From Flagellimonas hadalis (GTDB taxonomy: Bacteria; Bacteroidota; Bacteroidia; Flavobacteriales; Flavobacteriaceae), in NCBI RefSeq assembly GCF_007785775.2, contig NZ_VNIK02000013.1, forward strand, positions 25,764 through 89,763: 64,000 bases of DNA, written 5' to 3'. The position numbers were made by a program, and so were the translations under genes. This document shows positions 9,619 to 18,614 of the stretch, piece by piece. The notes beneath the pieces are model-generated. The model was not told the DNA's origin. It worked only from the letters and a program-made list of their open reading frames with translations, and searched no databases. Numbering within the stretch: the first letter of the stretch is position 1; each line of letters opens with the position of its first letter.

Positions 9619-9656
9619 TTTGACCCAACATAACTCCCCTTACTTTGCTATCTTTG
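9619..9656 (+). promoter_or_regulatory. Putative promoter of ftsY
   Basis: TTTG at 9619-9622 is followed after 18 bases by TACTTTG (9641-9647) and then by a full TATCTTTG (9649-9656). Either could be the -7 box. Both lie inside the long open frame but upstream of the ATG at 9680, which supports that start. Confidence 0.5.
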
Positions 9657-9679
9657 GGGATTATCTATTTGAACACGGG

Positions 9680-10636
9680 ATGAGCTTATTCAAGAATATA
9701 TTTTCAAAGGACAAAAAAGAGACCTTGGACAAAGGGCTGGAAAAATCAAAGACCAGTTTCTTTGGCAAACTGGGCAAGGCCGTGGCCGGAAAGTCCAAGG
9801 TGGACGATGAGGTGCTGGACAACCTGGAAGAGGTTTTGGTCTCTTCGGACGTAGGGGTGAACACTACCCTCAAGATCATTGAACGTATCGAGGAGCGGGT
9901 CTCCCGGGACAAATACATGGGTACGGATGAACTCAATACCATCCTTCGCGAAGAAATAGCAGGGCTCCTTTCCGAGACCCATGTGGGCGAAAACACCGAA
10001 ATATCCATCCCTACCGATAAAAAACCGTATGTGATCATGGTCGTCGGCGTGAACGGCGTGGGCAAGACCACCACCATTGGCAAATTGGCACACCAGTTCA
10101 AGAACAAGGGACTGAAAGTGGTATTGGGCGCTGGTGACACCTTCCGGGCGGCCGCCATTGACCAGTTACAGGTATGGGCGGACAGGGTCCAAGTGCCCAT
10201 CGTCAAGCAAAAAATGGGAAGCGACCCGGCTTCCGTGGCATTCGACACGCTCAACTCAGCCGTGGCGGACCAAGCCGATGTAGTATTGGTGGACACTGCC
10301 GGAAGGTTGCACAACAAGGTCAATCTGATGAATGAGCTTTCCAAAGTAAAGCGCGTGATGCAAAAAGTGGTGCCCGATGCGCCGCACGAAGTACTTTTGG
10401 TGCTGGACGGTTCCACGGGGCAGAATGCCTTTGAGCAGGCCAAGCAATTTACCAAGGCCACCGAAGTGACCAGTTTGGCCGTGACCAAATTGGACGGTAC
10501 CGCAAAGGGCGGGGTGGTCATCGGTATATCGGACCAGTTCAAGATTCCCGTGAAATACATCGGAGTGGGAGAGGGCATCGAGGACCTTCAGGTGTTCAAC
10601 AAATACGAATTTGTGGATTCGTTCTTCAAAATGTAA
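9680..10636 (+). CDS. ftsY: Signal recognition particle receptor FtsY
   Basis: FtsY is the membrane-associated GTPase that docks SRP-ribosome complexes at the Sec translocon. The 318-residue protein has the NG domain: N domain about 25-100, P-loop GVNGVGKT (123-130), then DTAGR and TKLDGTAKGG. The acidic A domain of enterobacterial FtsY is nearly absent, as is common in this phylum. The open frame extends to 9620, but MSLFKNIFSK at 9680 is the family-like start. The amidase gene follows after five bases. Confidence 0.96.
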   Translation: MSLFKNIFSKDKKETLDKGLEKSKTSFFGKLGKAVAGKSKVDDEVLDNLEEVLVSSDVGVNTTLKIIERIEERVSRDKYMGTDELNTILREEIAGLLSETHVGENTEISIPTDKKPYVIMVVGVNGVGKTTTIGKLAHQFKNKGLKVVLGAGDTFRAAAIDQLQVWADRVQVPIVKQKMGSDPASVAFDTLNSAVADQADVVLVDTAGRLHNKVNLMNELSKVKRVMQKVVPDAPHEVLLVLDGSTGQNAFEQAKQFTKATEVTSLAVTKLDGTAKGGVVIGISDQFKIPVKYIGVGEGIEDLQVFNKYEFVDSFFKM

Positions 10637-10641
10637 AATAT

Positions 10642-12303
10642 ATGTACAGACAACTTATTCTCGGTTTTTTGATCATTTTCCTTTCTGCCTGCAAACAACA
10701 AAAAGCAGAACCCAAAGAAGAAGTTGTCCTTTGGACCCCTTATAACGATTCCACAGAGGTGGCGGCCAGTGCCGACAACGAAAGCGAACGGATGCAGTAT
10801 AAATTCATCCAGAGCAAGGTGTTGGACAAAAACGGGGTGTTTATGCCCTTGTATGGGGAAGTGTCCCGATTTCCATCGGCCCAATACGAGAAGATGAAAC
10901 CTTTGGTCTTGGAGCAGGACATCCCCACCATCCAAAAACACATCAATGCGGGAACGTTTACCTATGAAGATTTGGTCCTGTTCTACCTGCACCGGATTTA
11001 TACCTACGAACTTCCGAACAACACTACGCTGAACACCATCATTGCATTGAACCCAAACGTGTTGGAAGAGGCCCGGAAACTGGATGAAGGCTTGGAAATC
11101 CATCATCCCATTTATGGGATGCCCATTTTGCTGAAGGACAACATCGGCACTTTGGAAATGAAAACGACCGCCGGGGCTGTTGCTTTGAGGGACAACCAGA
11201 CGGAGGATGCCTTTATTGTACAACGATTGAAGGAAAAGGGAGCGCTCATTCTGGGCAAGGTGAACTTGAGCGAGTGGGCCAATTTCATCTGCGATGTGTG
11301 CCCCAACGGACAGAGTGCCGTGGGCGGGCAGACCATGAATCCCTATGGACGACAACAATTTGATACAGGTGGCTCCAGTGCCGGTAGTGGCACATCGATG
11401 GCCGCTAATTATGCGGTAGGCGCGGTGGGGACCGAAACATCGGGTTCCATCCTTTCACCTTCCAGTCAAAACTCGGTCGTGGGCCTAAAACCCACCGTCG
11501 GACTGCTGAGCCGAACAGGCATTGTGCCCATTTCCAGTACGTTGGACACGCCGGGTCCCATGACCAGAAACGTGACCGACAATGCCATTTTGCTGGACGC
11601 CATGCTGGGGAGGGACGGTGCAGATGCCAAGTCGGTGGAACCTGAACCAGGGGTTTTATCTGCATGGACACAACCCGAACCCCTGAAAACTGTTCGTTTG
11701 GGTGTGATGAAAAATTTGATGGAGCGGGATTCCCTATATGCCCTTAGTGTTGAAAAGCTTAGGGAAGCGGGTGCCGAAATCGTAGAGTTTGAACCCGAGG
11801 ATGTCGAATTGGACCATTTTCTTACCTTGTTGAATCTGGACATGAAAAAGGACCTTCAAGACTACTTGGAGGCCATGGTCAAGAACAAGGATGTGGTAAA
11901 GGTTGAAAAGATTGAGGATGTGGTCCGTTTCAACAGCGAAGATTCCTTGGTGCGGATACCGTATGGGCAGGCCCGTTTTGATGGGATTTTGGCCGATTCC
12001 ACGTCCCAAGAAGATTTTGAAAAGATCAAGGCCGAACTGAAAAATGCGGGAAGGTCTTTCTTTGATGTGATGGAAGGGCAACAACTGGATGCCGTTTTGA
12101 GCATCAACAATTACCATGCAGGTTATGCTGCGGTGGCCGAATATCCTGCCCTAACCATCCCGATGGGGTACAAGACCGATGGCGAACCCGAAAGTTTGAC
12201 CTTTATCGGGAAACCTTTTTCAGAGGCACATCTGCTGCGGATCGGAAAGGCTTTTGAGGATTTGACCCAGTTTCGAAAAATGCCAACGGCTTATCAGGAG
12301 TAG
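10642..12303 (+). CDS. Amidase-signature family lipoprotein
   Basis: The 553-residue protein starts with a lipoprotein signal (lipobox LSAC, Cys17) and then an amidase-signature domain. The Ser-Ser-Lys triad is visible: K165 in PILLKDN, cis-Ser in GGSSAGSG (243-250) and nucleophile Ser269 in GTETSGSI. It probably hydrolyses an amide in the periplasm or at the outer membrane; the substrate is unknown. The lipid anchor rules out a GatA role in tRNA amidation. It is only five bases from ftsY and may be co-transcribed. Confidence 0.9.
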   Translation: MYRQLILGFLIIFLSACKQQKAEPKEEVVLWTPYNDSTEVAASADNESERMQYKFIQSKVLDKNGVFMPLYGEVSRFPSAQYEKMKPLVLEQDIPTIQKHINAGTFTYEDLVLFYLHRIYTYELPNNTTLNTIIALNPNVLEEARKLDEGLEIHHPIYGMPILLKDNIGTLEMKTTAGAVALRDNQTEDAFIVQRLKEKGALILGKVNLSEWANFICDVCPNGQSAVGGQTMNPYGRQQFDTGGSSAGSGTSMAANYAVGAVGTETSGSILSPSSQNSVVGLKPTVGLLSRTGIVPISSTLDTPGPMTRNVTDNAILLDAMLGRDGADAKSVEPEPGVLSAWTQPEPLKTVRLGVMKNLMERDSLYALSVEKLREAGAEIVEFEPEDVELDHFLTLLNLDMKKDLQDYLEAMVKNKDVVKVEKIEDVVRFNSEDSLVRIPYGQARFDGILADSTSQEDFEKIKAELKNAGRSFFDVMEGQQLDAVLSINNYHAGYAAVAEYPALTIPMGYKTDGEPESLTFIGKPFSEAHLLRIGKAFEDLTQFRKMPTAYQE

Positions 12304-12424
12304 GTGGGGTCAGTGACCAATTTAAACTGAGATTCTGTAGTGAATATGGACGAAGGTGATGAGTGGGGATAGATTTTACTTCGCTCGATTGTATTTCGTG
12401 ATTGTGCCAGAAGTAGGTGAAAAC

Positions 12425-12448
12425 TTGTCTGCCTAAAGGTAGGCAAGC
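12425..12448. repeat. Short palindromic repeat-like hairpin
   Basis: A perfect inverted repeat TGCCTA-AAGG-TAGGCA (12431-12446) sits in outer CTTG/CAAG arms. Palindromes of this kind recur in flavobacterial genomes, so it may be a REP-like element. No T-run follows, so it is not a typical terminator. The rest of the gap 12304-12450 shows nothing. Confidence 0.4.
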
Positions 12449-12450
12449 AA

Positions 12451-13089
12451 TCACTTATGTTCATTGTTGAGCGTTCGTTTTTTTATTCGGTTAACAATTT
12501 CAAATCCCAAATACTCATTCAGTTTCGGAAATTCGTACCTATAATATTCATTCCAATAACTTATCATTCTACTTTCAGTTTGTTGCCAATATTTAGGATT
12601 TTGATGTCTAAATTCAGCGTAAAAATCCAAAGTATTCTCATTTACTTTTTTGTCAATAATTGGAAGCAATTCATAAACATATTCGCCAATTAATTGAGTG
12701 ATAAATGGAACAGTCCACTTTTCTAGATTGTCCGATATTAAATTCAGTCGTTTCTCTCTTATATACCCATTGTAGTGGCGTAAATAGATACAATTCAACA
12801 TATCTTTCTGCTTGTCGGTCAAAGACTTTTCTAATTCGGGATTCGGCTCGTTAAAATAAAGTCTGTAAGGAATTGTCAAAGTTTCGTTGCCAAATTCAAT
12901 ATTCAATTCAGTTTCATGAATCAGATTATCAACTCCGTGAACATTCCCATCACATAATTTCACATTATTATTTTCAAACGGTAAGATCTTCAAAACTTCA
13001 TTTAAGTCCGAATGCAATTCCTTTGGAAATGACTTTTTTAATCTTTCCAGATATTCGGATTCATTATTTTGCTTAAATATCTTTAGCAT
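12451..13089 (-). CDS. Hypothetical protein, AT-rich orphan gene
   Basis: This 212-residue soluble protein is not recognised. It has no signal peptide or membrane segment; it is rich in Glu, Asn, Lys and aromatic residues, and the C-terminal half has several Trp and Tyr (YWQQTESRMISYWNEYYRYEF). The DNA is clearly more AT-rich than the genes around it, with A/T-ending codons (aat, ttt, tta), unlike the GC-leaning codon use nearby. This points to recent acquisition. It stands alone between convergent or unrelated genes. The gap upstream (13090-13211) shows nothing firm. Confidence 0.65.
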   Translation of the reverse strand: MLKIFKQNNESEYLERLKKSFPKELHSDLNEVLKILPFENNNVKLCDGNVHGVDNLIHETELNIEFGNETLTIPYRLYFNEPNPELEKSLTDKQKDMLNCIYLRHYNGYIREKRLNLISDNLEKWTVPFITQLIGEYVYELLPIIDKKVNENTLDFYAEFRHQNPKYWQQTESRMISYWNEYYRYEFPKLNEYLGFEIVNRIKKRTLNNEHK

Positions 13090-13211
13090 TTCAGTTTTCT
13101 CAAATGACTACAACTTGTATACATAGCTGTAAAATACAACCATATACCCCAAATTAGCCATAAAATCAATGCAAAAAGAAAACCAAACCTTAACAAACCA
13201 AACAAGCGCAA

Positions 13212-14315
13212 TTACTCCCCAATAAACGCATTCAGCCTTTCCCAGAGCAGATTGTCAAAACTGGAGGGGCCCAATTGGTTTTCCCCCGCATCGTCCCCCA
13301 ATCGCACGATCATCAAGTTTTCACTGGGCACTAAGTAGAGTTTTTGGTCAAAGGCACCCAATCCTGCAATAAGGTCGTCAGGGGCATCGGGGAACAGTTC
13401 CCCCTCAAAAGTGGTTTCCGAACCCGGGGCCTTGTGCTGGCTCTTCCCGTTCAACCACCATAAATACCCGTACGAAGGGTTCAGGTTTTGGGAGGTGGTC
13501 GTCATTTCGGTAAAATAGGTCTTGTCCGATAAGATCTCGGTGTCGTCCCATGTGCCCTGGTTCAAACAAAGTAGTCCAAACCGGGCCATGCTCCGCGTAT
13601 TGCTGAAGAAAAGGTTGTTGTAGCCCACCGTGATCCAATTGCCCTGCATCCCGATTCTGTCCCGTATTTTTTGATAGGAATAGGTTTTGAAATCCGTGCC
13701 GGTTGCGCTGGTCACGATTTGATCCAGTATCGTATAGGCGGCATTGTGATAATACCAATAGGTGCCCGGTTCATTTTTGTACAGCAGACATTCCTTATCG
13801 TAGCAAAAAGGATCGTCCACGGTATAGTCCAACCCTGTGGTCATGGTCAAATGGTGGCGCACGCTGATATTGGCCTCCTGTTCCGGGGTGAGCATGGACC
13901 ATCCTTCGCCCAAATAGTCCATGGAGGAATCCCCAATGGACAAAAATCCTTCCTCTTGGGCAATGCCGACCGTCATGGCCGTCAAGGTTTTTCCGGCGGA
14001 GTTCCATGAATGGTTGTCCCCTGCGGTGAAATCGCCAAAATACCATTCCACCACAATTTTGCCATCTTTCAGGATGATGAAGCCATCCGTGCCTTTTTCC
14101 TCCAACAGATCGTAAAGGGCCTGTTCGGCAGTGGTGTCCCATCCCAAATCGTTCGGAGAGGTAGTTTCCCATTCCGCGGAACCCACAGGAGGGAAATACA
14201 GTTCTCCCGTTTCGGGATCAGGGATATTGTCGTCATCTCCCGGGCCATCGTCCGAAGAACAACTGAAAACCAAAACTAGACAAAGCAGAAGAAAGGGATG
14301 TGTAAATCGTTTCAT
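13212..14315 (-). CDS. Serine hydrolase lipoprotein (beta-lactamase class C / PBP-like)
   Basis: The protein has a lipoprotein signal (lipobox VFSC, Cys19), an acidic Asp/Gly linker, then a class C beta-lactamase-like domain. The serine motif reads SAGK in WNSAGKTLTA and a Tyr-containing motif appears in YYHNAAYTILDQ. This family includes esterases, D-aminopeptidases and PBP4-like enzymes; few are true beta-lactamases, so resistance should not be inferred. A second ATG two codons upstream (14321) is possible. It is divergent from rimO. Confidence 0.85.
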   Translation of the reverse strand: MKRFTHPFLLLCLVLVFSCSSDDGPGDDDNIPDPETGELYFPPVGSAEWETTSPNDLGWDTTAEQALYDLLEEKGTDGFIILKDGKIVVEWYFGDFTAGDNHSWNSAGKTLTAMTVGIAQEEGFLSIGDSSMDYLGEGWSMLTPEQEANISVRHHLTMTTGLDYTVDDPFCYDKECLLYKNEPGTYWYYHNAAYTILDQIVTSATGTDFKTYSYQKIRDRIGMQGNWITVGYNNLFFSNTRSMARFGLLCLNQGTWDDTEILSDKTYFTEMTTTSQNLNPSYGYLWWLNGKSQHKAPGSETTFEGELFPDAPDDLIAGLGAFDQKLYLVPSENLMIVRLGDDAGENQLGPSSFDNLLWERLNAFIGE

Positions 14316-14415
14316 GACCATCGAATTTGGACGTTAGACCTCCGTTGGGGCCAATGGTTTAACGCCATAACAGCAAAATTATGCAGGCAAATCGATGTAA
14401 TGCGCTGTGTTGTTG

Positions 14416-14423
14416 TATTTTTG
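14416..14423 (+). promoter_or_regulatory. Putative -7 promoter box for rimO
   Basis: TATTTTTG followed by C matches the Bacteroidota -7 consensus and lies 20 bases before the rimO ATG at 14443. The longer frame that starts at 14407 would begin upstream of it, which supports the later start. Confidence 0.5.
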
Positions 14424-14442
14424 CACTCCATTTATAGCAACT

Positions 14443-15753
14443 ATGCGGACAAAATCGCTCAAGAAGAACAAAATCAATGTGGTGACACTGGGTTGTAGCA
14501 AAAATGTCTATGACTCCGAAGTGTTGATGGGACAGCTACGTGCCAACAACAAAGAGGTCGCCCATGAAGAGGAGGGCAATGTGGTGGTGATCAACACCTG
14601 TGGTTTCATTGCCAATGCGAAGGAGGAGAGCGTGAACACCATTTTGGAATATGTGCAGAAGAAGGAAGAGGGCCTCGTGGACAAGGTTTTTGTGACCGGC
14701 TGTCTCAGCGAGCGCTACAAGCCAGATCTGCAACGGGAAATTCCCAATGTGGACGAGTATTTTGGTACGAGCGACCTGCCCAACCTGCTCAAAGCACTTG
14801 GGGCGGACTACAAACATGAGCTGATTGGTGAACGGTTGACCACCACACCAAAGAACTATGCCTACCTGAAAATTGCCGAAGGTTGCGACCGTCCCTGTTC
14901 GTTCTGTGCCATTCCCCTCATGCGGGGCAAGCACAAGAGCAAACCCATAGCAGAATTGGTGGCCGAGTCGGAAAAATTGGCGGCCAAAGGCGTGAAAGAA
15001 CTTATTTTGATCGCCCAAGATCTTACGTATTACGGGCTGGACCTGTACAAAAAACGGAACTTGGGCGAACTGCTCCAAGCCTTGGTCAAGGTGGAGGGCA
15101 TTGAGTGGATCCGTTTGCATTATGCCTTCCCGACAGGTTTTCCCATGGATGTGTTGGAGGTGATGCGCGAAGAGCCCAAGATCTGCAATTATATCGATAT
15201 CCCATTGCAACATATTTCAGATGCCATACTTAAAAGTATGAGGAGGGGCACCACTCAGGCCAAGACCACCAAATTGTTGCAGGACTTTAGGGCAGCCGTC
15301 CCCGATATGGCCATCAGGACCACGTTGATCGTGGGTTATCCCGGGGAGACCGAGCAAGATTTTGAGACCCTACGGGATTGGGTCAAGGAAATGCGTTTTG
15401 AGCGTTTGGGATGTTTCACCTACAGCCATGAGGAGAACACCCATGCCTACTCCTTGGAGGATGATGTGCCCGAAGAGGTGAAACAACAGCGTGCCAATGA
15501 GATCATGGAAATCCAATCGCAGATTTCATGGGAGCTGAACCAAGAGAAGATCGGAAAGAAGTTCCAGTGCATCATCGATAGAAAGGAAGGCAACCATTTT
15601 GTGGGACGCACGGAATTTGATTCCCCCGATGTGGACAACGAGGTGCTTATCGATGCTACCAAGCATTACGTGAAAATTGGGGACTTTACTACCATCGAGA
15701 TCATCGATGCTTCAGATTTTGATCTGTATGGGGTTCCCGTACAACTGTCCTAG
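14443..15753 (+). CDS. rimO: Ribosomal protein S12 methylthiotransferase RimO
   Basis: RimO is a radical-SAM enzyme that methylthiolates a conserved Asp of ribosomal protein S12. The 436-residue protein has the N-terminal UPF0004 domain with three cluster cysteines (C18, C53, C87), the radical-SAM motif C148-x3-C152-x2-C155 (CDRPCSFC) and a C-terminal TRAM domain. The TLGCSKNVYDSE start matches RimO and not the related MiaB. Confidence 0.95.
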   Translation: MRTKSLKKNKINVVTLGCSKNVYDSEVLMGQLRANNKEVAHEEEGNVVVINTCGFIANAKEESVNTILEYVQKKEEGLVDKVFVTGCLSERYKPDLQREIPNVDEYFGTSDLPNLLKALGADYKHELIGERLTTTPKNYAYLKIAEGCDRPCSFCAIPLMRGKHKSKPIAELVAESEKLAAKGVKELILIAQDLTYYGLDLYKKRNLGELLQALVKVEGIEWIRLHYAFPTGFPMDVLEVMREEPKICNYIDIPLQHISDAILKSMRRGTTQAKTTKLLQDFRAAVPDMAIRTTLIVGYPGETEQDFETLRDWVKEMRFERLGCFTYSHEENTHAYSLEDDVPEEVKQQRANEIMEIQSQISWELNQEKIGKKFQCIIDRKEGNHFVGRTEFDSPDVDNEVLIDATKHYVKIGDFTTIEIIDASDFDLYGVPVQLS

Positions 15754-15757
15754 AATT

Positions 15758-16891
15758 TCAACGTTTCCGTTGTAGCTCATAGTGATACAATTCCCTGCCC
15801 AATTGGGCCAAGAAGGGAATGCCCACCTCGTCATAGTCGTAGGCATCATCATTGAAGATGCCATCACTGTTCACTAATAGGGTGGCAGTTATCATAAAAT
15901 CCACCCTGTTCTGTGTATCTTGGATATAGGCGCAATCGGTCAAAGTACCATAGGCATAGCCCACCTTGTTATATATTTTGATGTGTTCCGGCATGGGATC
16001 CGTGGAATCGCCGAACATAAAGAATTTGACATAACTGTCATAAAATTCCTCCGGATCGTACCCCAATTTTGGAGGAAGGGTGTGCATGGCCTCCAACAAA
16101 AAATCACGCTGTTCCGTACTCAGGTTGAAACGTTGGTTTTCGGCAAATGCCTCGGGGAAAATGACCCGCTTGAGCAGGGCATGCTGTGCTTGTATTGGAT
16201 AATGGTTTTTCAGAGAAAAATCAAAAGGTTCGGTTTGCAGGGAATCATCGGCATAAAACCCCTTTCCCTTTTTGATGCCATTCAGCGCTAAGGGCTTGGC
16301 GGAAGTGTTGATGATGGGTTTGCTCACGGCGGTTGTGGAATCGTTCAGGTAGATCACCAAAGGTGTGGTGGTAACATCGTCCGCATTGGGGGCAGACAGT
16401 CTATGGGCTATACGGATGGGTTCCACGCCCCTTCTACGCATGCGTTGGTTGAGGTCGTTCTGCCCCAAAAATTCGATCAACCTATTGTTGGCGGCATTGT
16501 CCGACACGGCAAATATTTCCGAAATGGCCTTGGCAAAAGTGGTTTCCACGGAATCCCCCTCGATATAGAAGCGGGTATACATATCCAACGAATCCACTTC
16601 GTTGAGTTTTTCCAAAGTGGCCACGGCAGCAGGAAACTTGACCGTGCTGGCCGGATAGAAATAATTTTCAGGGTTTACCTGAAAATCATGGTCCGTGAAG
16701 AAAATACTATCGTTCCTCCGGTCGATTTGCGTGTAGCGGATCTGGACCTCGTGAGCGTCAATATTTTCCATCACCTGCCTGATGTATGGGTTCTCCGAGG
16801 CAAGCGCCTTTTCCAGCGGTTCAATTGGCTTGGTCTCCGAACAGGAAGTTCCAAGTGCCATCAACCCAAAAAGCATGCATCTGGTCCACAT
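15758..16891 (-). CDS. Serine hydrolase lipoprotein (class A beta-lactamase-like fold)
   Basis: The 377-residue protein has a lipobox at GTSC (Cys17), a serine motif S82-T-V-K85 and S130-D-N132, the three-residue pattern of class A beta-lactamases and related transpeptidases. A KVG segment near the end (YNKVGYAYGT) could be the third motif. The typical Glu166 loop is not obvious, so lactamase activity is doubtful. It begins 11 bases after the small gene upstream, the last of a three-gene minus-strand cluster. Confidence 0.82.
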   Translation of the reverse strand: MWTRCMLFGLMALGTSCSETKPIEPLEKALASENPYIRQVMENIDAHEVQIRYTQIDRRNDSIFFTDHDFQVNPENYFYPASTVKFPAAVATLEKLNEVDSLDMYTRFYIEGDSVETTFAKAISEIFAVSDNAANNRLIEFLGQNDLNQRMRRRGVEPIRIAHRLSAPNADDVTTTPLVIYLNDSTTAVSKPIINTSAKPLALNGIKKGKGFYADDSLQTEPFDFSLKNHYPIQAQHALLKRVIFPEAFAENQRFNLSTEQRDFLLEAMHTLPPKLGYDPEEFYDSYVKFFMFGDSTDPMPEHIKIYNKVGYAYGTLTDCAYIQDTQNRVDFMITATLLVNSDGIFNDDAYDYDEVGIPFLAQLGRELYHYELQRKR

Positions 16892-16902
16892 GGTGTATTG
16901 TT

Positions 16903-17160
16903 TTACAGTTCGCCCGAATAGATCTGGCCACGATGGGGCTTAAGGATATCCTTGACCTCCTTCAGTTCAAACTCGGCCACTACCAAAAAGGCAATGCTGT
17001 GGGTGGGTCCAAAGTGCTCCACTCCACTGAGGTCGTATTTCAGTTCCTCCACAGTGACGAATTCTTCCAGGTGTTTTCTGTAGTGTTCTGCAGTCCTAGC
17101 TGCACCGGGCCCCCTAAAGTCCCAGATCATCTTGATTTTTCGGTCCAAAATTTTTTCCAT
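16903..17160 (-). CDS. Conserved small hypothetical protein
   Basis: The 85-residue protein starts MEKILDRKIKMIWDFRGP and is not recognised. It is soluble, has no Cys, and carries two His in the middle (GVEHFGPTHSIAFL). The frame stays open to 17202, but the ATG at 17160 avoids overlap and comes seven bases after the SRPBCC stop. Placement between SRPBCC and serine hydrolase genes suggests one operon. Confidence 0.7.
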   Translation of the reverse strand: MEKILDRKIKMIWDFRGPGAARTAEHYRKHLEEFVTVEELKYDLSGVEHFGPTHSIAFLVVAEFELKEVKDILKPHRGQIYSGEL

Positions 17161-17167
17161 TTCCTTA

Positions 17168-17620
17168 TTATTGGTCCAATACGGATATTCCCTTTTCGGC
17201 AAAGTTCTTAAAATCTTCCATGTATTTCAAGGATTGTTTTTTGAATGCGCCCGGCATAAGCAATCCCATGAGTTTCATGCCAAAACCTGAAAATTGGAAT
17301 TCGGATTCCGAGATCCATCGCGTCTTCCCATTTTCTTCCCTGAAATAATTTTTTTGGATGTTGTGTACGCCCTTGGTGTCGTAAGTGGTGTGCATTTCTT
17401 CGGGAAGTTTGCGCTTGATGATGGTCTCAACCATTTCCATCTTGCGTTTGCCCATTTGGTAACTCAGGCTCATCCGGGAGCCTTCCTGACCAGGGGTTTG
17501 GGACAACTGTTCGTAGGCCATAAGGCCCCGTTGCCAATGTTTCATGTTCTCGGGGTCGTCCATTTTTTGGATGAATTCGGCCCGGGGAAGGTCAACGACA
17601 ATTTCGTTGCTGTACTTCAT
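17168..17620 (-). CDS. SRPBCC (START-like) family protein
   Basis: The 150-residue protein has the SRPBCC outline: an N-terminal strand with V-D-L-P-R-A-E-F, a WQRGL segment, central strands, and a long C-terminal helix ending in LKYMEDFKNFAE. The fold forms a hydrophobic ligand cavity; the ligand is unknown. ATG at 17620 was preferred to a GTG at 17638. It leads the cluster with the two genes below it. Confidence 0.8.
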   Translation of the reverse strand: MKYSNEIVVDLPRAEFIQKMDDPENMKHWQRGLMAYEQLSQTPGQEGSRMSLSYQMGKRKMEMVETIIKRKLPEEMHTTYDTKGVHNIQKNYFREENGKTRWISESEFQFSGFGMKLMGLLMPGAFKKQSLKYMEDFKNFAEKGISVLDQ

Positions 17621-17701
17621 TTTTGTTTGGTTTTGCACTAATGTAACAATTTCTGGGTTGGCACTGCCTACTAAAAATCTGTTAATGAGAAAGGAACCTG
17701 C

Positions 17702-17731
17702 TTGTAAGGGATCGTGTAATTGTTATTTTTG
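17702..17731 (+). promoter_or_regulatory. Promoter of the SurA-N-like gene and surA
   Basis: TTG at 17702-17704, a 19-base spacer and TATTTTTG at 17724-17731 give a full match. The predicted start of transcription falls on or next to the first ATG (17736), so the mRNA may be nearly leaderless. Confidence 0.65.
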
Positions 17732-17735
17732 CGAA

Positions 17736-18614
17736 ATGCTTATGCTCCAAAAAAACGACCTGTTCTTGCTTTGTGCAGCTTTTGCACTACTGTTTTCTTC
17801 CTGCGATTCCTTGTTCAATGATGAGGAGGAGAAAGAACCATTGGCAAGGGTAGGCGATACCTACCTATATAAAGAGGACATTGCCACGCTCATTCCAGAT
17901 GATATGTCCAAACAGGACAGCACCTTGTTCGTGACCAATTATATCAACAATTGGGCCTCCAAACAGTTGTTCCTGACCAAGTCGAAGATCAACCTGCCCG
18001 AAGGGAAACTGGCCGAATTTGACCGATTGGTGTCCGATTATCGCGCCGACCTCTATACCAGGGCCTACATCGAGGCCTTAGTGCTACAGGCACAGGACAC
18101 GGCTGTGACCAAAGGTCAATTGCGACAGTATTACGAACAGGAAAAGGAGAACTTCAAATTGAACGAAAAGCTGGTACAATTGCGATTTGTGGGCATGCCG
18201 GCCCAGTTTTTGGACAAGGATGGGGTAAAGGCCAGGATCAGGAGTTGGAAGGACGAAGACAAAAGATATTTGGATTCCATAGCGGTACAGTTCAAGAAGA
18301 TACATTTCAACGATTCTGTTTGGGTAAGTGCCTCCAGGGTCATAGAGGAAATTCCGCCGCTTACAGCGATGAACGAGGCCTCGCACTTAAAAAAATCACA
18401 ATTTTTTGAGTTGCAAGATTCATTAGGGGTATATTTGGGCGTGATCAATAACATGCTGGAAGTCAATGACACAGCACCATTTGAGTATGTGGAACCGGAT
18501 ATCAGGCAACTGATCCTGAACCGCAGACGTTTGAATTATGTGAAGAAACTGGAAACCGAGATTATAGATGAAGCCATTAAGAAGAAAGAATTTGAGGTTT
18601 ATGACAAAGAATAA
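17736..18614 (+). CDS. SurA N-domain-like periplasmic chaperone lipoprotein
   Basis: The 292-residue protein has a lipobox (FSSC, about Cys23), then a helical region like the N-terminal chaperone domain of SurA/PrsA (RVGDTYLYKEDIATLIP). I see no parvulin catalytic core, so the peptidyl-prolyl isomerase name such genes often get may be wrong. A role in outer-membrane protein folding is inferred from the next gene, a two-domain SurA, which it overlaps by 14 bp. ATG at 17742 is an alternative start. Confidence 0.8.
   Translation: MLMLQKNDLFLLCAAFALLFSSCDSLFNDEEEKEPLARVGDTYLYKEDIATLIPDDMSKQDSTLFVTNYINNWASKQLFLTKSKINLPEGKLAEFDRLVSDYRADLYTRAYIEALVLQAQDTAVTKGQLRQYYEQEKENFKLNEKLVQLRFVGMPAQFLDKDGVKARIRSWKDEDKRYLDSIAVQFKKIHFNDSVWVSASRVIEEIPPLTAMNEASHLKKSQFFELQDSLGVYLGVINNMLEVNDTAPFEYVEPDIRQLILNRRRLNYVKKLETEIIDEAIKKKEFEVYDKE

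Noticed and set aside
9661..10578. A 305-codon open frame antisense to ftsY
   Set aside because: Ser/Thr/Pro-rich, low-complexity translation typical of the reverse strand of a coding gene; ftsY is unmistakable.
12425..12448. Terminator for the amidase or the orphan gene
   Set aside because: The hairpin has no T-run on either strand.
13090..13211. Integron attC-like or cassette boundary at a GTATAC palindrome
   Set aside because: Only one short palindrome, with no second site on the other side of the AT-rich gene and no integrase.
15758..16891. A beta-lactamase resistance gene
   Set aside because: S-x-x-K and SDN motifs are present, but the Glu166 loop is not evident; many lipoprotein hydrolases share the fold, so resistance is not supported.
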